The notes below the pieces were generated by a model. It saw only the letters and a program-made list of their open reading frames with translations. It was not told where the DNA came from and did not search any database. The position numbers were made by a program, and so were the translations under genes. From Dichetophora obliterata (lineage: Eukaryota; Arthropoda; Insecta; Diptera; Sciomyzidae): 64,000 bases of DNA. Shown here one piece after another: positions 46,926 to 59,698 of the stretch (positions within the stretch are counted from its first letter, which is position 1; every line of letters begins with the position of its first letter). The DNA lies in contig OY986438.1 in assembly GCA_963920525.1 (NCBI GenBank), positions 94,524,557 through 94,588,556 on the forward strand, in the 5' to 3' direction.

Positions 46926-49900
46926 ATGGGTGAATTACTCGCGCAAGTTGGTGACCTGGTGTTCTCGCTGGTCATAAGCTATCTGGGCGCCATGGAATTC
47001 TATTACGTAGTGCGTCATCTCTACCACTGGTCGTTCCGGCATCCCAATGAGGTAGAAAACGATGATGACGGACTCAGACACTTGCAGGACGACATGCGTA
47101 ACAAGCTGGCTACTGCCGAGGCCAAAGAGGCAAAAGCTGGCGCTAATGCCATGCAGGACGGCGTGCTCTATAAGGATGGCTTTAGAATAGATCCACAGGA
47201 AAAGACGAGGCATAATGACAAGCAGAAAACGGAGGAAGAAAAACAGCGGCGCCGCAAAGAAATCGAAGCAGAATTGGCGCGACAAAAGCAAATTGAAGAG
47301 GAGATACGGCAACAGCTAGAGAAAGCAGAAGCGGAACTCGAGTTTGAACGTAAGAAGCTGGCAGCTCAGGAAGAGCAGCGTAATGCCGAGGCACTGATTA
47401 TGTCGGAAAGACTGAAAGAGGAACAACAACGTCAACTAGAGAAAGAAGAGCAGGAGAGAGCAGAAAATGAGCACAAAATCGCAGCCGCAGAAGAAAATAG
47501 AGTAGCGAAGCAAAGACTAAGAGAAGAAGAAGAAGAAAAAGCCGAAGCGGAGCGTAGCATAGCCGCGGAACAGCAGCGACTAGAGGAAGTGCGCAATGCT
47601 CGTATGGCACAATTAGAGATGGAGCGAGAAAAAGAGGAACAGCGTCAGCTGGAACTCGCGAGAGCAGCTGAAGAAGAGGCAAACCAGCGCCAGCTGGAGC
47701 TGGCGAGAGCAGTCGAAGAATCAGAAAGACAGCATCAGCTGGCGCTAACGAGAGCAGCCGAAGAAGAGGCACTTAGAATGGTGCAAGCCATCAGAGAGCA
47801 GGAAGAACAAGAAAAAATGGACGAAGCGAATGAGCAACGTCTAATCGAAGCAGAGAGATTGCGTGAGCAAGAAGAACAACGGGAAGAAGAAGAACGAGAA
47901 CGTCTCTTTTTAATAGAGAGCGCAATAATACCACAAGAAAGCGAACAACAAGCAGCACAATTGCTCTTGGATGCAGAACTTGAACAGGAAAATAAACAAC
48001 GCAACGTAGAAGAAAATGCACGCAAATTTCTAGAAGCTGAACAGGAGATGGTTGAGCTGCAGCGACAAATGGAAGAAGCTGTACAACAACGACACGTGTC
48101 GCTTAACCAACAAGTATCCATCGTTGAAGAACCCTGCATCAAAAAAGAGTTCAAGCCGTTAGAAGAACATGAACCCATGACGCAATCGGTTAAAACACAA
48201 TTCCAGCAAAGCTCCAAGTCGCTGCTGTTTCCGGATGTTTCTGATGAGGGCTTCTCGCCCCATGAACCAAACACCTCCAGTGCGCAATCCTCTTTCGGCA
48301 AACAGTTGTCCGAAGAAATAGCAGCGCAAGAACGCGAAGCTCCAGATGGTGAAGACAATGCACCTGATATACAATACACCGACGACTATCTGCGCTCCTT
48401 GGATGGCATTAAGCAAAGGCCCTTGGTGCGCGAAGATGGCTCTGGACGCAGACGTGCCTTCAAAAAACGTCGTTCCAGTGGCAGCTCCAACTCATCGCGT
48501 GATTCACGCAATTCACGCGAAGACGAGATTAAAATGTTTACTTCACTCGAAGAGGAGGAAATGCATGAAGAGAAGAAGGGCGACGACGACTATACGACAA
48601 TTAAGTACTCCAGTGAACCAACACTCAAGGTAAAGGGGCATCACAGACGACACAAGCGCAGTCCAGCCAAAGATGCCAAGCCTAGCGACGAGAGTCTGCG
48701 AAGTTCTTTAGAAAAACTCAATGAAGAGCAAACGAATCCGTGGGGTGAAGTTGTGCCTGAACATTACAAAGAAACTGCATTCTGGAAACGTGAGAAGGAG
48801 TATTCCATTGACGAAGAAGATGTAGAACATCAAATGGATACAAATACATCGACACCGAAAATGTCTTCGTTTGAAGAAGCTACGCAGCAACAACACGATC
48901 TGGCGATCAAAGCACTGCAAAAACAAAGTGCCAAAGAGATGGAAGAGGTGAGTTTTTTGCGATACTTTGTGAGAAAAAGTTATTCTATTTATATTCTCCA
49001 AACATTCAACAGCAGGAAAATCAACATATTTCCGATGACACAGCAAGTACCAATGAGAGAAACCCAAATGTAAGTTCCTTTGCTATACTAATACTTCACG
49101 CTAGCCATGCTTTTTGCTTCGCTTACGCACCTCTCCTAACCCTTACCGCTTCTGCTTTAGCTACAAACATCCCAAAATACTGAACGCGCATCATTCCCAG
49201 CTCGTTCATCCTACTCCCCACGCTTACGACGCAGTCCTCGTATCGACGAACTCGATCAATATGAGGAACAAGAAGGACAGACAACTAGCGCAGACAGTAA
49301 TGCCACAAAGATAACCGCTGTTGCTGAAAGTCCCACCGTTATTGTCGAATCTGCTGCTGATACTGCGAATTGGCGCGATGCACACGGTTTGTTACTGCAG
49401 GGCATAAGTGATTTCTACGATTTTTCGGCCTCAACCAATCCATCACGTTCACGTCCTCCGTCGCGAAATGCGTCAAGAGCTGCCACTCCCACCAGTCCAA
49501 AACCAGAAATGGTATATCCTAACAGTGTTTCCTATGAGCATCAGCCTGAAATAACAGAAACATTGGATATTTACGACGATACCCATAACTTAGATGAAAA
49601 TGTTCTAAGCAAGCAAACCTTAATGAGTTTCATAGATGAGTTGGATTCGTTTAAAGAAATTTTGGAGCCTAGTGAAGAACTCGACGCAAATGTTATCCTA
49701 ACATCGGAATTGCAAAAAGTGGCCGATAAACTAAATAGCCTTTCAAATGTAGTCACTCAAGATATGCGTGTAAATGATTTCTTGACACAGGAGTTAAAGA
49801 CGGTAGCCGATGACCCAAAAAGGCGTCCAAATATAGCTATGGAAATGACAGCTTTGCCGCATGTTGTTATAAAGAAAGTAGATGATGTAGTTTCTGACGA

Positions 49901-52900
49901 AAGGACAACATGTAGTCTTCATAGTTCAAATAGGCCAACAGAATCTGATGTTTCAGGCAACAAAATTCAAGACGAGAGTATCAACAACGAAAGTTTGGAG
50001 GATGATATGAACAAATTGGTAGAAAACTTGCGTCAAGAGCGTTGCCAAACCCGTTCTCGCTCACATTCTCCCCTACCTACGTCCCAAAATATTGAGCGCA
50101 GCATTGAATCGCGACGCAAAAAACGAATACAACACAATGACGAGCTTTTTGCAAAATTGGAACAAACATCGTCTTCAGAAAGCCAAAGAAAATCTAATAT
50201 TGAAACACCTACCATATCTGTAGAGGATTCAGAAGATAAAGGAACTATCCTTATAAATGCTGAGCATGCTGATTTGTCTTCTTCCGAAATGATCGGCTTA
50301 GTTGAATCTTTGCGCGTTTCTCGAATTCGTTCACGTTCACGGTCAAAATCACCCATGCGAATCCCTACTGAAGCAAATGTTTCAAATAGTGTAAAGGTAC
50401 GTCGGAGTAAATTAATACAGCACAACGATGAGCTAATGGCTCAATTAACCGAAAAACCCAAGACGCCGGAAGGACTTTCACCATCACGCTCAATAACACC
50501 AAAAACCGTAACAGAGCCAGAAAATGCTACTTACAAATTTCTTCCAAGTTCGTCTAGAAGCGCCAATTTCGAAGACAACAGTATCTCTGTCAGCCATCTT
50601 CAACATCTCAGCGACTATTACGACTTTCACCAGATGCTCAATGTGGAAGCTTCACTACATAAAGCTCTTACGAACAATACCCAAGGTTTTATTGATGAGA
50701 AAGACTCAAGAAAAACTCAAGCAGACAATGAGCAGGCTGAGCTACGCTCTTCTTTATCCGCAGATGTTTTGGATGAGGCAAAATCAAGCGAATGCGAAGA
50801 TAATCTGGGTCAAAATTTTGACAAAAGCACTCTTCGGCGTCTCAAATGTACACCCACTACGCCAGACTACGATCGTTCAATATCCAGTGAATTTAAAGAT
50901 GTTCAGCGCATCAAGGCAGAGATTTTGGCTAGTGGCTTTAAGCGCTCTACCTATGTAGGAGAGTCAATGGATATGGGTAGTGAATACGAAGATTTACGCC
51001 GCGAGGCTGCCCATTTTCGGCGTTCGCAAAGTCGCAGTCCCTCGCCATTCGCCCAAGAGGACAAAATTATTCAACTAGCACGCGATGAGGCTGTCAAGAG
51101 ACGTCAAATTCAGTTCGATATTCTTGCCGAAATAACCACCGATATTCGAGAAGAACAGCTTATTGAAGTTCAAGACAGATATGGAGCAAAACCGAAAGCA
51201 GAGCGTAAAAAATCACCGCTCAACTTAGAGCTTTCTTTCTCGAAAGAGTGCGCTGACACGCAACGCATTAGAGACGAACAGCTAAATAGCGGATTTCATC
51301 GTTCCACCTATGTAGGTGAATCGCTAGATATAAATGCGCAGTATGAACAAATGCGCCGCGACGAGGCTGTGTTTCGACGCTCACGCAGTAAAAGTCGCTC
51401 GCCCTTAGATGCAAAGGAGGTGCAGATGATTGCGGAAATCGATGCTGAAGCAGCAAAACGAGAATTACAGGATCAAATTTTAGATGAAATAACAAAAACA
51501 ACGATCAATTTTCAGGATTTTTCACGTCACCTAAATGCAGACTTCTTAGATGATCGCAGAGCTTCAGACTCAGCTCTCATGCAAAAACCAGAAATACTCT
51601 TTCAACTACAAGACAACGATCCAGATCTAGATATGGATCCAGAAGAATACCATCACTTCAGACGCTACTCGCTGCGGCAAGAGGAACAGATTGAAGAGTA
51701 TCCCAACGACTCAGATTTCATGTATATGTCACAGATGGAAATGTCCAGCCCGAGCGGCTCCAGAACCTGGATGCGTGAAGACTACTACACCAATAATTTT
51801 GAAAATCTACGCGTTGAGTTTCTAGACATATTAAATTCTCCTGAGATTTCTGCAGAAGAACTAAGGAATGAGGGCTCTGGACTGGGGCACGATGATGAAG
51901 AGACCGATGGTAGCGAAGATGAGCGTCGGACTGTCGTAGATGTAGAAGATGAAATTGAGGAGGATATTGGCGATTTCAATGAGTGTGGCACAGGCGACGA
52001 GTCACACCACGAACAATCCGAATGCGAAGAAGCCGACAGAGAAGTAGATCATTATGCAGATAGAAGAGCAGAAGACTGGCAGAATATGGAAAATGTCATG
52101 GAACTTGAATTCTATAGACCGCGACAAAATGCCTTTGAAGTGGAGGAAGAGGAGGGTGCTGTGGGTGGCTTGGGCGGTAATACTAGATCATCCTACGACT
52201 CCGACTCCTTTGCAATCGATGAAATTTACGACGAAGCCATACGTAATCGTAAGCAGTCGGGCATCTTACGAGACTACGATAGTATTCTACAGGAACTGCA
52301 ACCGCCGAACTACAAAGAAAACTCTGAGTCAGGTCAGAGATACGAAGATAATTGGCACAACAACGTCGATCGTTATGCACTCTGGGCAAAAACCAGAGAG
52401 TTGGAAAGAGCCAACTCAAACCTAGGGAATAGTGCAGACTCTGCACTTAATTTCATTGAGAATGAACGACGTTACTTGGGAGACGCTGTTACGGATGCCC
52501 GAAACTCAGCTCGCTTACGCTCCCGTTTCGGTTTTATGCCAGTGCTACAAAGAACTAATTTGCCAGAAACAATCACCGATGTCGATTTGAATTATAAGCC
52601 GAAACGAGAGTATAATTGGCGTAAAAACTTTAAGCTCGATGAGGATGACGGTCAAAGGGAGGAGGAAGAACGGAAAAACGATGCCACGGAAGATGAAGAT
52701 CCCAATGATATGTTTGGAGAGACAAATGCTCAAATGATAGATAAACGCAAATTTAGTCTCGGTGGTGAAAGCATAACGCTCTTTTCAAGAAGTCCAGAAA
52801 AAGAACTACTAACCGGAGTACTTGAAGAGGGTTCCACTCTCAACTCCACAGATCCCGATCAAGAAATAAAAGATGAGGCGAAAAATATTACAAACATTAA

Positions 52901-53540
52901 TAAATCCGACTCCTCTAACACAGAGAAATCTAAGAAAAGGAAAAGCAAACGTAAGACCCGCAGAGAATCCAAAGAAAGCATTAATAGGTTTGCCAAGGAT
53001 GAAGAAGAATCGGAAACTCAGATGTACAGCAGACGCAGCAGCAGCATTCAAATGGAAACAGATTCAGCCAAACGTAAGTCTCGTTCACGTAGAAGCTCCA
53101 AACACAGTCTCAACAATGAGAACTCTATAGAACTGTACTCACCAAGAGCCAGTATTGATGAAACCAAAGGAGAATATGCTGTTGAAGCAACAACATCACA
53201 AAAGAAAAAGACCAAGAATCGCAAGGAGACCAAAGAGTCTAAATTTGTACACGAGCCAAAAATTAAAGAGGAACATTTCGCCAGTGAAATCTCCATGGAA
53301 CTCAATGGGACTGAAACCATGCTCTCAGTTTCAGCGGCAATAACGCCCAATTCGGTGGAGTCAGTTGGTTTACTTTCAGCACTCAGTGCAACGAATAGGG
53401 CTGGCATTACCCCAGCATCCATTGACTCCGTCGAATCCAATGGCAGCTCAAGCCCCAAAACAGCGGAAACAACAACTACAAACGCAACTAGCGATACCTT
53501 TGATATTTTGAAGGATGCTAACTTGTACCCCTTATTTTGA
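46926..53540 (+). CDS. very large coiled-coil protein, three exons
   Basis: Exons 46926-48947, 49013-49069 and 49161-53540 keep phase 0 at both junctions (donors GAG|GTGAGT, AAT|GTAAGT; acceptors caacag, tttag) and give about 2152 residues ending at TGA. Residues about 8-30 are hydrophobic (VGDLVFSLVISYLG, YYVV), a possible membrane anchor. Residues about 95-415 are a long Glu/Gln/Arg coiled coil. Exon 3 is low-complexity and SR-rich with duplicated modules: IQHNDEL units at about 976 and 1072; DYYDF/DFYDF at 773 and 1172; and a 117-residue-spaced unit QRI..E.L.SGF.RSTYVGES at about 1273 and 1390. A Lys/Arg-rich stretch (KSKKRKSKRKTRR) is near 1946. I do not recognise the family. Trichohyalin- or titin-like names would reflect composition only. 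A scaffold or cytoskeletal role is inference. Confidence 0.9.
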
Positions 53541-53960
53541 GCTACGCCTATATATATCCCACGTAATTATTAACTGTTCCTTGTGTCGTCTTTTATTTAG
53601 TTATTTGCTTATTTTTATATAGCATTAAGCACATATCTTTTTATTTTATTTTTTATATTAATTTATCTCTTCTATTTTATTTTGTTTTTATAGAACTATT
53701 CATGATAAAACACATCACGTTGATATGTCACAAAAATATCTATTCCTGCACCTAGTCCGTCCTCTCCCGCAATGAATGAACGCAACGCTATGAAACAAAA
53801 GACAATCGATATCATGTTTTTCTCGAAAAAAGAACACAAAACAAACTTTATATGCAAATAAATATCGTTAATTGTTATTGTTTTTATGCAGATCATAGAT
53901 TAGAGAAAATATTATATAAATATTTATCTATTTTTAACATTATACTTGAATAAATTTAAA
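53541..53960 (+). terminator. 3' UTR with two AATAAA signals
   Basis: After the TGA at 53538-53540, AATAAA occurs at 53857-53862 and 53949-53954, each followed by T-rich sequence. This is consistent with cleavage 20-40 bases downstream. Confidence 0.6.
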
Positions 53961-55082
53961 AAGAAACTATGCTTTATTTTTTCATCAGCTTTTTGTTAAC
54001 TCAGCGCTCTCCTTTTTGTTTTTAAGGCATATATATTTTTCATTCGAAAAATATGAGTATATCTATTAAACACTGACAATTGTCGATAGAAAGTCTTACA
54101 ATAGAATTCAATTAAAATTTTATGAGAATTAAAAATTATGTTTTAAAGTCGCAAGTCACAATGGCGCAAGAGAATACATGTTTTATAATAATTCAAGTAA
54201 TTTTAAGAAAAAAATTTCTATAGAAAATGTAATTATTTCTATCTCTTAAAACTACTAGTATCTCTGAAGTAAGCCAATTAAAAGCCTATTCTAATGCTCT
54301 AATGAATGAAATAATGCCTATTCTAATGAATGAAAAAACTGTAAAATTTTACTAATACCTTTGACAGTTTCAGAAATGTTTTGAAAGGCATTAAGTATTT
54401 TATTAAGTTTTACCCAGAAAAATACAATGTTGCAACATTGAAAACGGCCAGAGTTAATCTCTGATACGTTGATTTCAATTTTAAGAGAGGGACTATAAAA
54501 TAAAAAACACTACCCTTACTACCCGGAAAAATTGTTCAACATTAGTGATTTTATAGTTTTCAAGATTGGTGATATACTCTATGGTAAAAGATCATTTGGA
54601 TTCTATGTATATTATATCTTTAACAGGAAATTAATCTTAAATAAAGATAAATAACTTTAAATTGGAAAAATCAAAGTTCAAAATTGGGAAAAATAAAAAA
54701 AAAATATATATCGCAACATAAAGTTAAAAAATTAAAAAAAAACTTGACCTGTTTTGGGAAAACATTTTCTCGATGTTTTTTAAATGTCTACGACATATTC
54801 AATTTAAAATAGAACAATAGTTGCTTTACATTCGCTTCAAAATAATCTAGACTATTTTTTTTACATGCAAAGCAGAAACAAAAATAATAATCCTGTAACA
54901 AATAGGATTAATTTTGCTATCCGTATAAAATTGTGATATGGACCAGAGAACAGCTTGAGAGCATTCAAATGGCGTTTCGATTGTCTCGTCAATAAACGAG
55001 CTACGAAGGTGCTTTCTGCATTTAAATTAATGCGCAAATGCATGTTACCAATCGCTCTTGATACGAATGCCTAGAGTACGAG
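53961..55082. other. AT-rich spacer, nothing recognised
   Basis: No gene or repeat ends identified up to the hAT target duplication at 55075. Confidence 0.5.
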
Positions 55083-55548
55083 CAGGGTTGCCACAAAACA
55101 TTTTCTTCCAAAAATCTTATAAAAATTTACCAATATGAAAAAAAAATTACCAAATTTTTCTTTAAAAAAGTAAATAATAGATATGTATTTACATATGGAT
55201 TTAATATTACTATTTGTATTTTTGTCTTATTGTATTATTAAATTGGCTTTATAAAATCTTTATTTAAATGTACTATATATTTGAGAAAAAAATATTCGAT
55301 GCCTTTATTTTCTCTCAATTTTTCATTAAATTAAAAAATATATTTTATTAAAAAGGTTTTGTCAAATATTTGACAACACTATTTGGATGGTTACAAATAT
55401 TCGGTTCTTCAGGATAGTGTAATTCAGTTTGGTTTCAATATTAATTTATTAATTTTGTGATATATTAAATGTTCTAAGAAAATGCAAAAACTGTGAAACA
55501 AACAATGTATTTGCCGCTTTTTTGATTGTTTGTTCTATAAATATAAAT

Positions 55549-55950
55549 TACTAGCTGAACCCGGTGTGCTTCGCTACCCCCCTCGTACCAGGATTGCATT
55601 TCAAAATTGTGGCAATACCAAAATCACTTTTCACGCCATTGAATTTTCGAAATAAGTCCACCCCAGCGCCACCTACCGTGTCCATTTATACACAAATTAT
55701 TTTCTTATGATTAAACAAACATACATTCTGAATTTCAGTTAAATTGGTCCATAAATTCAAATTTTCGATATAAGTCCACCCCAACGCCACCTATCGGACT
55801 TTCCCGGAGGGTTTTTCCAAAATTTTCCTTCGTAAAAACCTTCTCCTGGCAATTATAAACAACTGAAAAAAAATTTTAGACAAATCGGCCCAGCCATTCT
55901 CAATTGATGTTTTACTATACATTTTTTACACCATTTTTATATATATAGAT
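55549..55950. repeat. CTAGCTGAACCCGG...TATATAGAT repeat
   Basis: It starts ctagctgaacccggtgtgc and ends atatatatagat, with an internal near-duplicate AAGTCCACCCCA.CGCCACC (about 55655 and 55775). This head and tail resemble a repeat class widespread in insects (possibly a LINE 3' tail). Class not confirmed. Confidence 0.45.
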
Positions 55951-57661
55951 TACAAACAGTTAAAAAAAACTGTATCTACATCAAGGGTACGTTTTATATA
56001 GTAAATGGCTTTTTTGTTTATATATTTATGATATTTGAATGATATATTTTTAAAACCATCATATCATGTAAAATGATATTTAATACAAGACCTTAAAGTT
56101 GTGCATTAAAAAATAAATTTTTAAAAGATTTTTCGGGCAAAAAAACAAAGAATTAAATACATTTTAGAAAGTTTAAACTATAAATACAAAGGGAAAACGC
56201 AGTATCTGCCTGTTTACGTAGATGCCACTTTTTTATCTCTGTTTATGTACGTACTGCGTTTTTTGCTTGAATGGTTGCTTAAATTTGTGTAGATTAAGCA
56301 ATTGAGCAAAAATACGCAATTTTTATTTTATTTTCTTGAAGATGAAAGTAAGAATATTAAGAAAAATCAATAAAACTAATTTTGATTTTCATGCTAGATG
56401 CCGCACTTTTCCGCATGACGGAAGAATGGTAATATAGAAATTTCCGATTTTGACAATTCGGAATAATTAATAAATAATAATTACTTAATAATGTACTTTT
56501 AGCTAATAAATTCTTTACTCGTGAAACATATGTATGCAATAAGGGCTTCTAATTTCAAATCTGAAAAAATTAACTGCCGCACTCATCTGGGCCAAATCTA
56601 GGATTGCGAAAAAGATTTCCAACGTATTAGATTTATTTGTAATTTGAATCTAATTTGTTGTTTTAAAAAAAACGCCAAAACATTATTCTGAATACTGGAA
56701 TAATTTAAAAGTGGAGAGGTAAATACTTACGAAGCAACGAATTTTTCACGTCAAATAGATGGCAAAAGCGGTTTTTTAATTCCGAACACGACATCTTTGA
56801 CAACGTCATCGGAACGTTTTTAGAAATAGACAATGAACTAACAAGTTTAGACAAGTTAAGAAAAGCACTCTGCGGTACGCTTCGCACGTGTAAGTTGCAG
56901 TTGAAAACTCATTGCTCCGTATGTATTAATTTTTTCACTCTCAAATCATACCAATAATAAGACAAATATTTTGGTTTTCATTTCATAAAAAAAAAAGTAA
57001 GGTTCAAATTATAATATATTGTAATATAAATTCAATTTTGTTGGAATCCCTAATTTTCGCAATAAGAAATAATATGATTAAAGACTAAAAATATTACTTC
57101 AAGTCTTCAACTATTGTCTTCAAATTTTTCTATCTTCGTCAGTTATTGCAGTATAAGCGATTGAAAAAGATTTGTTTTTTACAAACGTAGAATAAAAAAC
57201 AAAAAGTATAGCAGTGAGGGGACTGCCGACCGAAGCGAAAACATATATGTTAAATATTAGTATTCCCTGAAAGACTTTGTCCTGCCACGACCGCCTTACT
57301 GCTATATAAGAATTTCATGCTAATCGGAAAAAAATGTATATTTTCACCCCCTTCAACCTTTGATTATTTCTTTCAAAATATTTTTTATTCAGATAGCATT
57401 TTTATTTTATAATTACACCAAACTATATTATTACATTTAAATTGAATATTGTTGTTAAAAAATAAAATACAGGGAGCACTATTGAATGAAAAGTAATCCT
57501 CAAAAATTATATTTAATTTTTTCTTTCAATGTATATGTAGAGCTGTAGCTAAAATATAATAAATTTATTTTTTTTTATATATGATATTTTGTTTGATGGG
57601 TCTTGAAGTCTCTTTTAATGCCTGCATTTGAGATCTTGCTACAAGGAAAGCAGAAAACATA

Positions 57662-57814
57662 TGCTGAGGTCAGACGATGCTCGTTTGCTCGGCGAGCAGA
57701 TAATTTTGTTGTTGTTTCCAATGCGAAACTGTCAAAAATTTTGGAAAATACAACAACAATCATATTGCACGGCCATGTGTTCGCCGAGCAAACGAGCTTC
57801 GTCTGACCTCAGCA
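57662..57814. mobile_element. 153-bp MITE with preserved empty site
   Basis: Ends TGCTGAGGTCAGACGA and complement, with 37 bp matching except two positions. Flanked by ATA (57659-57661, 57815-57817). The inverted arm at 58862-58963 reads straight through as aacatagcaagc with a single ATA, which defines the insertion exactly. Confidence 0.9.
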
Positions 57815-58612
57815 ATAGCAAGCAAAGTGGAGTTTATTTTCTGCCCCCGATTCGGTTCATCATTATTTTCATCTCTTATCACTTCATTATATTTTAAATT
57901 ATGGGTTTTAATATCAAAAACAAAGTAAAACATAAACAAAAACATAAATTAAACTTATTGATATAATTAATAAACACTTAAAATACATAATAAACATAAA
58001 ATTTGTATTTATATACATTTCATTGAACTTCATTTACATTATTTTCACTGTTTGCGTCATTAATCATTGCATTATATTCTAAAAAAGATACTTTAGGCTT
58101 ATGGTAGCTGAAATAAGAAGCAACAATAATTTGGACGATGCAGTCCCAGTCATGAAAAAATAATTATTAGGTAGCCTTGACAACTACTTATTTTCTCACG
58201 AGCTGCGGCCATCGCATTTCAGACAAAAGAAAACAATATAAAGTGCGTATGTCACACACATTGGCAGCTTTCAGCGTAGTCAATAGTTGGCAACTGTTTT
58301 TATTTAAATTTGAGTGAGAAACCTTTGCAATTAAATGAACCATTCACAGTAGGTGGCTCCTCTGAATGCGGCCAATGTGTGTGACACGTTCTCTATTTTG
58401 TTTTCTTTTACTTGACATTCGATGTCACTTCGAGGTCATTCGAGGTCACTCCTACCTATTACTTATTATACCATGATACCAGTCAGAGAATATGCTGGCG
58501 GCATTTATAAAACTACAAATGTTTTTATGTTGGTCATTAAACGCAAATACGCGCTCTTGGATATTGGCTACCAGGCGCTCAGCAAATGCAGCAAACATGG
58601 CAAAATTAAACA

Positions 58613-58793
58613 AGGTAGTGTTAGGGCGGAGAGCCGGTGACCGAAACTGTCAAAACGAAGTTGAAATTTCATACAAAAACTGCAAGCAATGAGAATGCAA
58701 TATGAAAGCAAGAAATGGCAAATATATCAATATGGATGAGTTTGACAGTTATGGTCACTTAGGAAGAGAACACATTCAGCTCTAACACTACCT
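58613..58793. mobile_element. small MITE, AGGTAGTGTTAG ends
   Basis: Inverted ends AGGTAGTGTTAGGGC / GCTCTAACACTACCT. An inner inverted pair GGTGACCGAAACTGTCAAA (58636) and complement-like TTTGACAGTTATGGTCAC (to 58758). The core matches 43530-43665. Confidence 0.65.
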
Positions 58794-58971
58794 AGTCTAG
58801 TTCTACTACAACGACGAACAGAGAAGAGCAGTATCACATCGGTTGCGCAACGTTAGAGGGGATGAACCGAATTGGCGGCAGAAAATAAACAGCACTTTGC
58901 TTGCTATGTTTTTTGTTTGCCTGGTAGCAAGATCTCAAGTGGAGGCATTAAAAGAGACTTCACGGCCAGTC

Positions 58972-59558
58972 CATGGTGTAAGAAATCCAGGTGTTAGTGA
59001 GTTTTTGACAACACCTTGAATTTCTTTGTTTCTGTCAAAAAATTGTGAGCGAAAGAGCGGAACTGTTGATAGTTGTCAAATTGTGTTATTTGAGTGAGTT
59101 GCTAGATGATGCGCTATAGTTTTTATTGTGCGAATTAAGTATAAATAAATATTAAATGCAATTAATTGTGCCGTGTTGTGATGACAAAAAGTTATTGCAG
59201 TTGTCTTCGCCGATTTGACAAGTTTGTCGTTGAATGTTTTGGCCATTTTATCAGAAACGTGCGCTGGAAGGTGCCGCCGACATGAAGCTTTGGCCAGCAT
59301 GCAAATTGTCTTGCATTCACATCGTTTTTTTTTACATAACGCACAGCGTCTCATATTTTTTATAGTTTTCCATACCACTTTATTCTTACTCTAGTCTTAG
59401 TAAAAACCTTATGAACTTGCAGAAAGACACGAATTTAACAAAATTTGTTTTCATTGCAATTCACCGTCAGCCGTTTTTGACAAGAGCGGGGAAACATAAT
59501 TTTATCATTTTGAGAGAGAAGTGTTAAACTCACTAACACCTCTATTTCTTACACTATG
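58972..59558. mobile_element. 587-bp hAT-like MITE, perfect 8-bp duplication
   Basis: Flanked by GGCCAGTC (58964-58971, 59559-59566). Ends CATGGTGTAAGAAAT and complement CATAGTGTAAGAAAT; 33 bp match with three mismatches and continue AGGTGTTAGTGAGTTT. No coding capacity. Confidence 0.88.
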
Positions 59559-59698
59559 GGCCAGTCAAACAAAAACCGAATATCAAAAATTTTAAATTTA
59601 TTTTATTTTATTTACCAAAACGATAAAAATTTTACCAAGTCAAAAATTTTCTATCAAAAGTGGTAATATTTTACCAAAACGGCAACCCTGAGTATGAG

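Larger units (their letters stand above)
57604..58963. repeat. inverted repeat arms around 58.3 kb
   Basis: The arm 57604-57860 (TGAAGTCTCTTTTAATGCCT, GAGATCTTGCTAC, GCAAGCAAAGTG, TTTATTTTCTGCC, ATTCGGTTCATC) recurs inverted at 58862-58963. The left arm holds an extra 153-bp MITE plus a 3-bp duplication that the right arm lacks. Between the arms are a small MITE and unrecognised sequence; the open frames there look like chance. Confidence 0.75.
55083..59690. mobile_element. large hAT-type interval, CAGGGTTGCC ends
   Basis: Ends CAGGGTTGCC and its complement (to 59690), flanked by an 8-bp duplication with one mismatch (agtacgag 55075-55082, agtatgag 59691-59698). Both subterminal regions repeat (A)TTTACCAA / TTGGTAAA motifs. 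Most of the 4.6 kb is later insertions (a TAGCTGAACCCGG repeat, foldback arms, three MITEs). No readable hAT transposase was found, so the element is probably non-autonomous or badly decayed. Confidence 0.75.

Noticed and set aside
47735..48379. 214-codon open frame on the minus strand
   Set aside because: It is the Ser/Cys-rich mirror of the Glu/Arg-rich coiled-coil exon, a composition artefact with no independent start context or motifs. Other antisense frames in 46.9-53.5 kb are the same.
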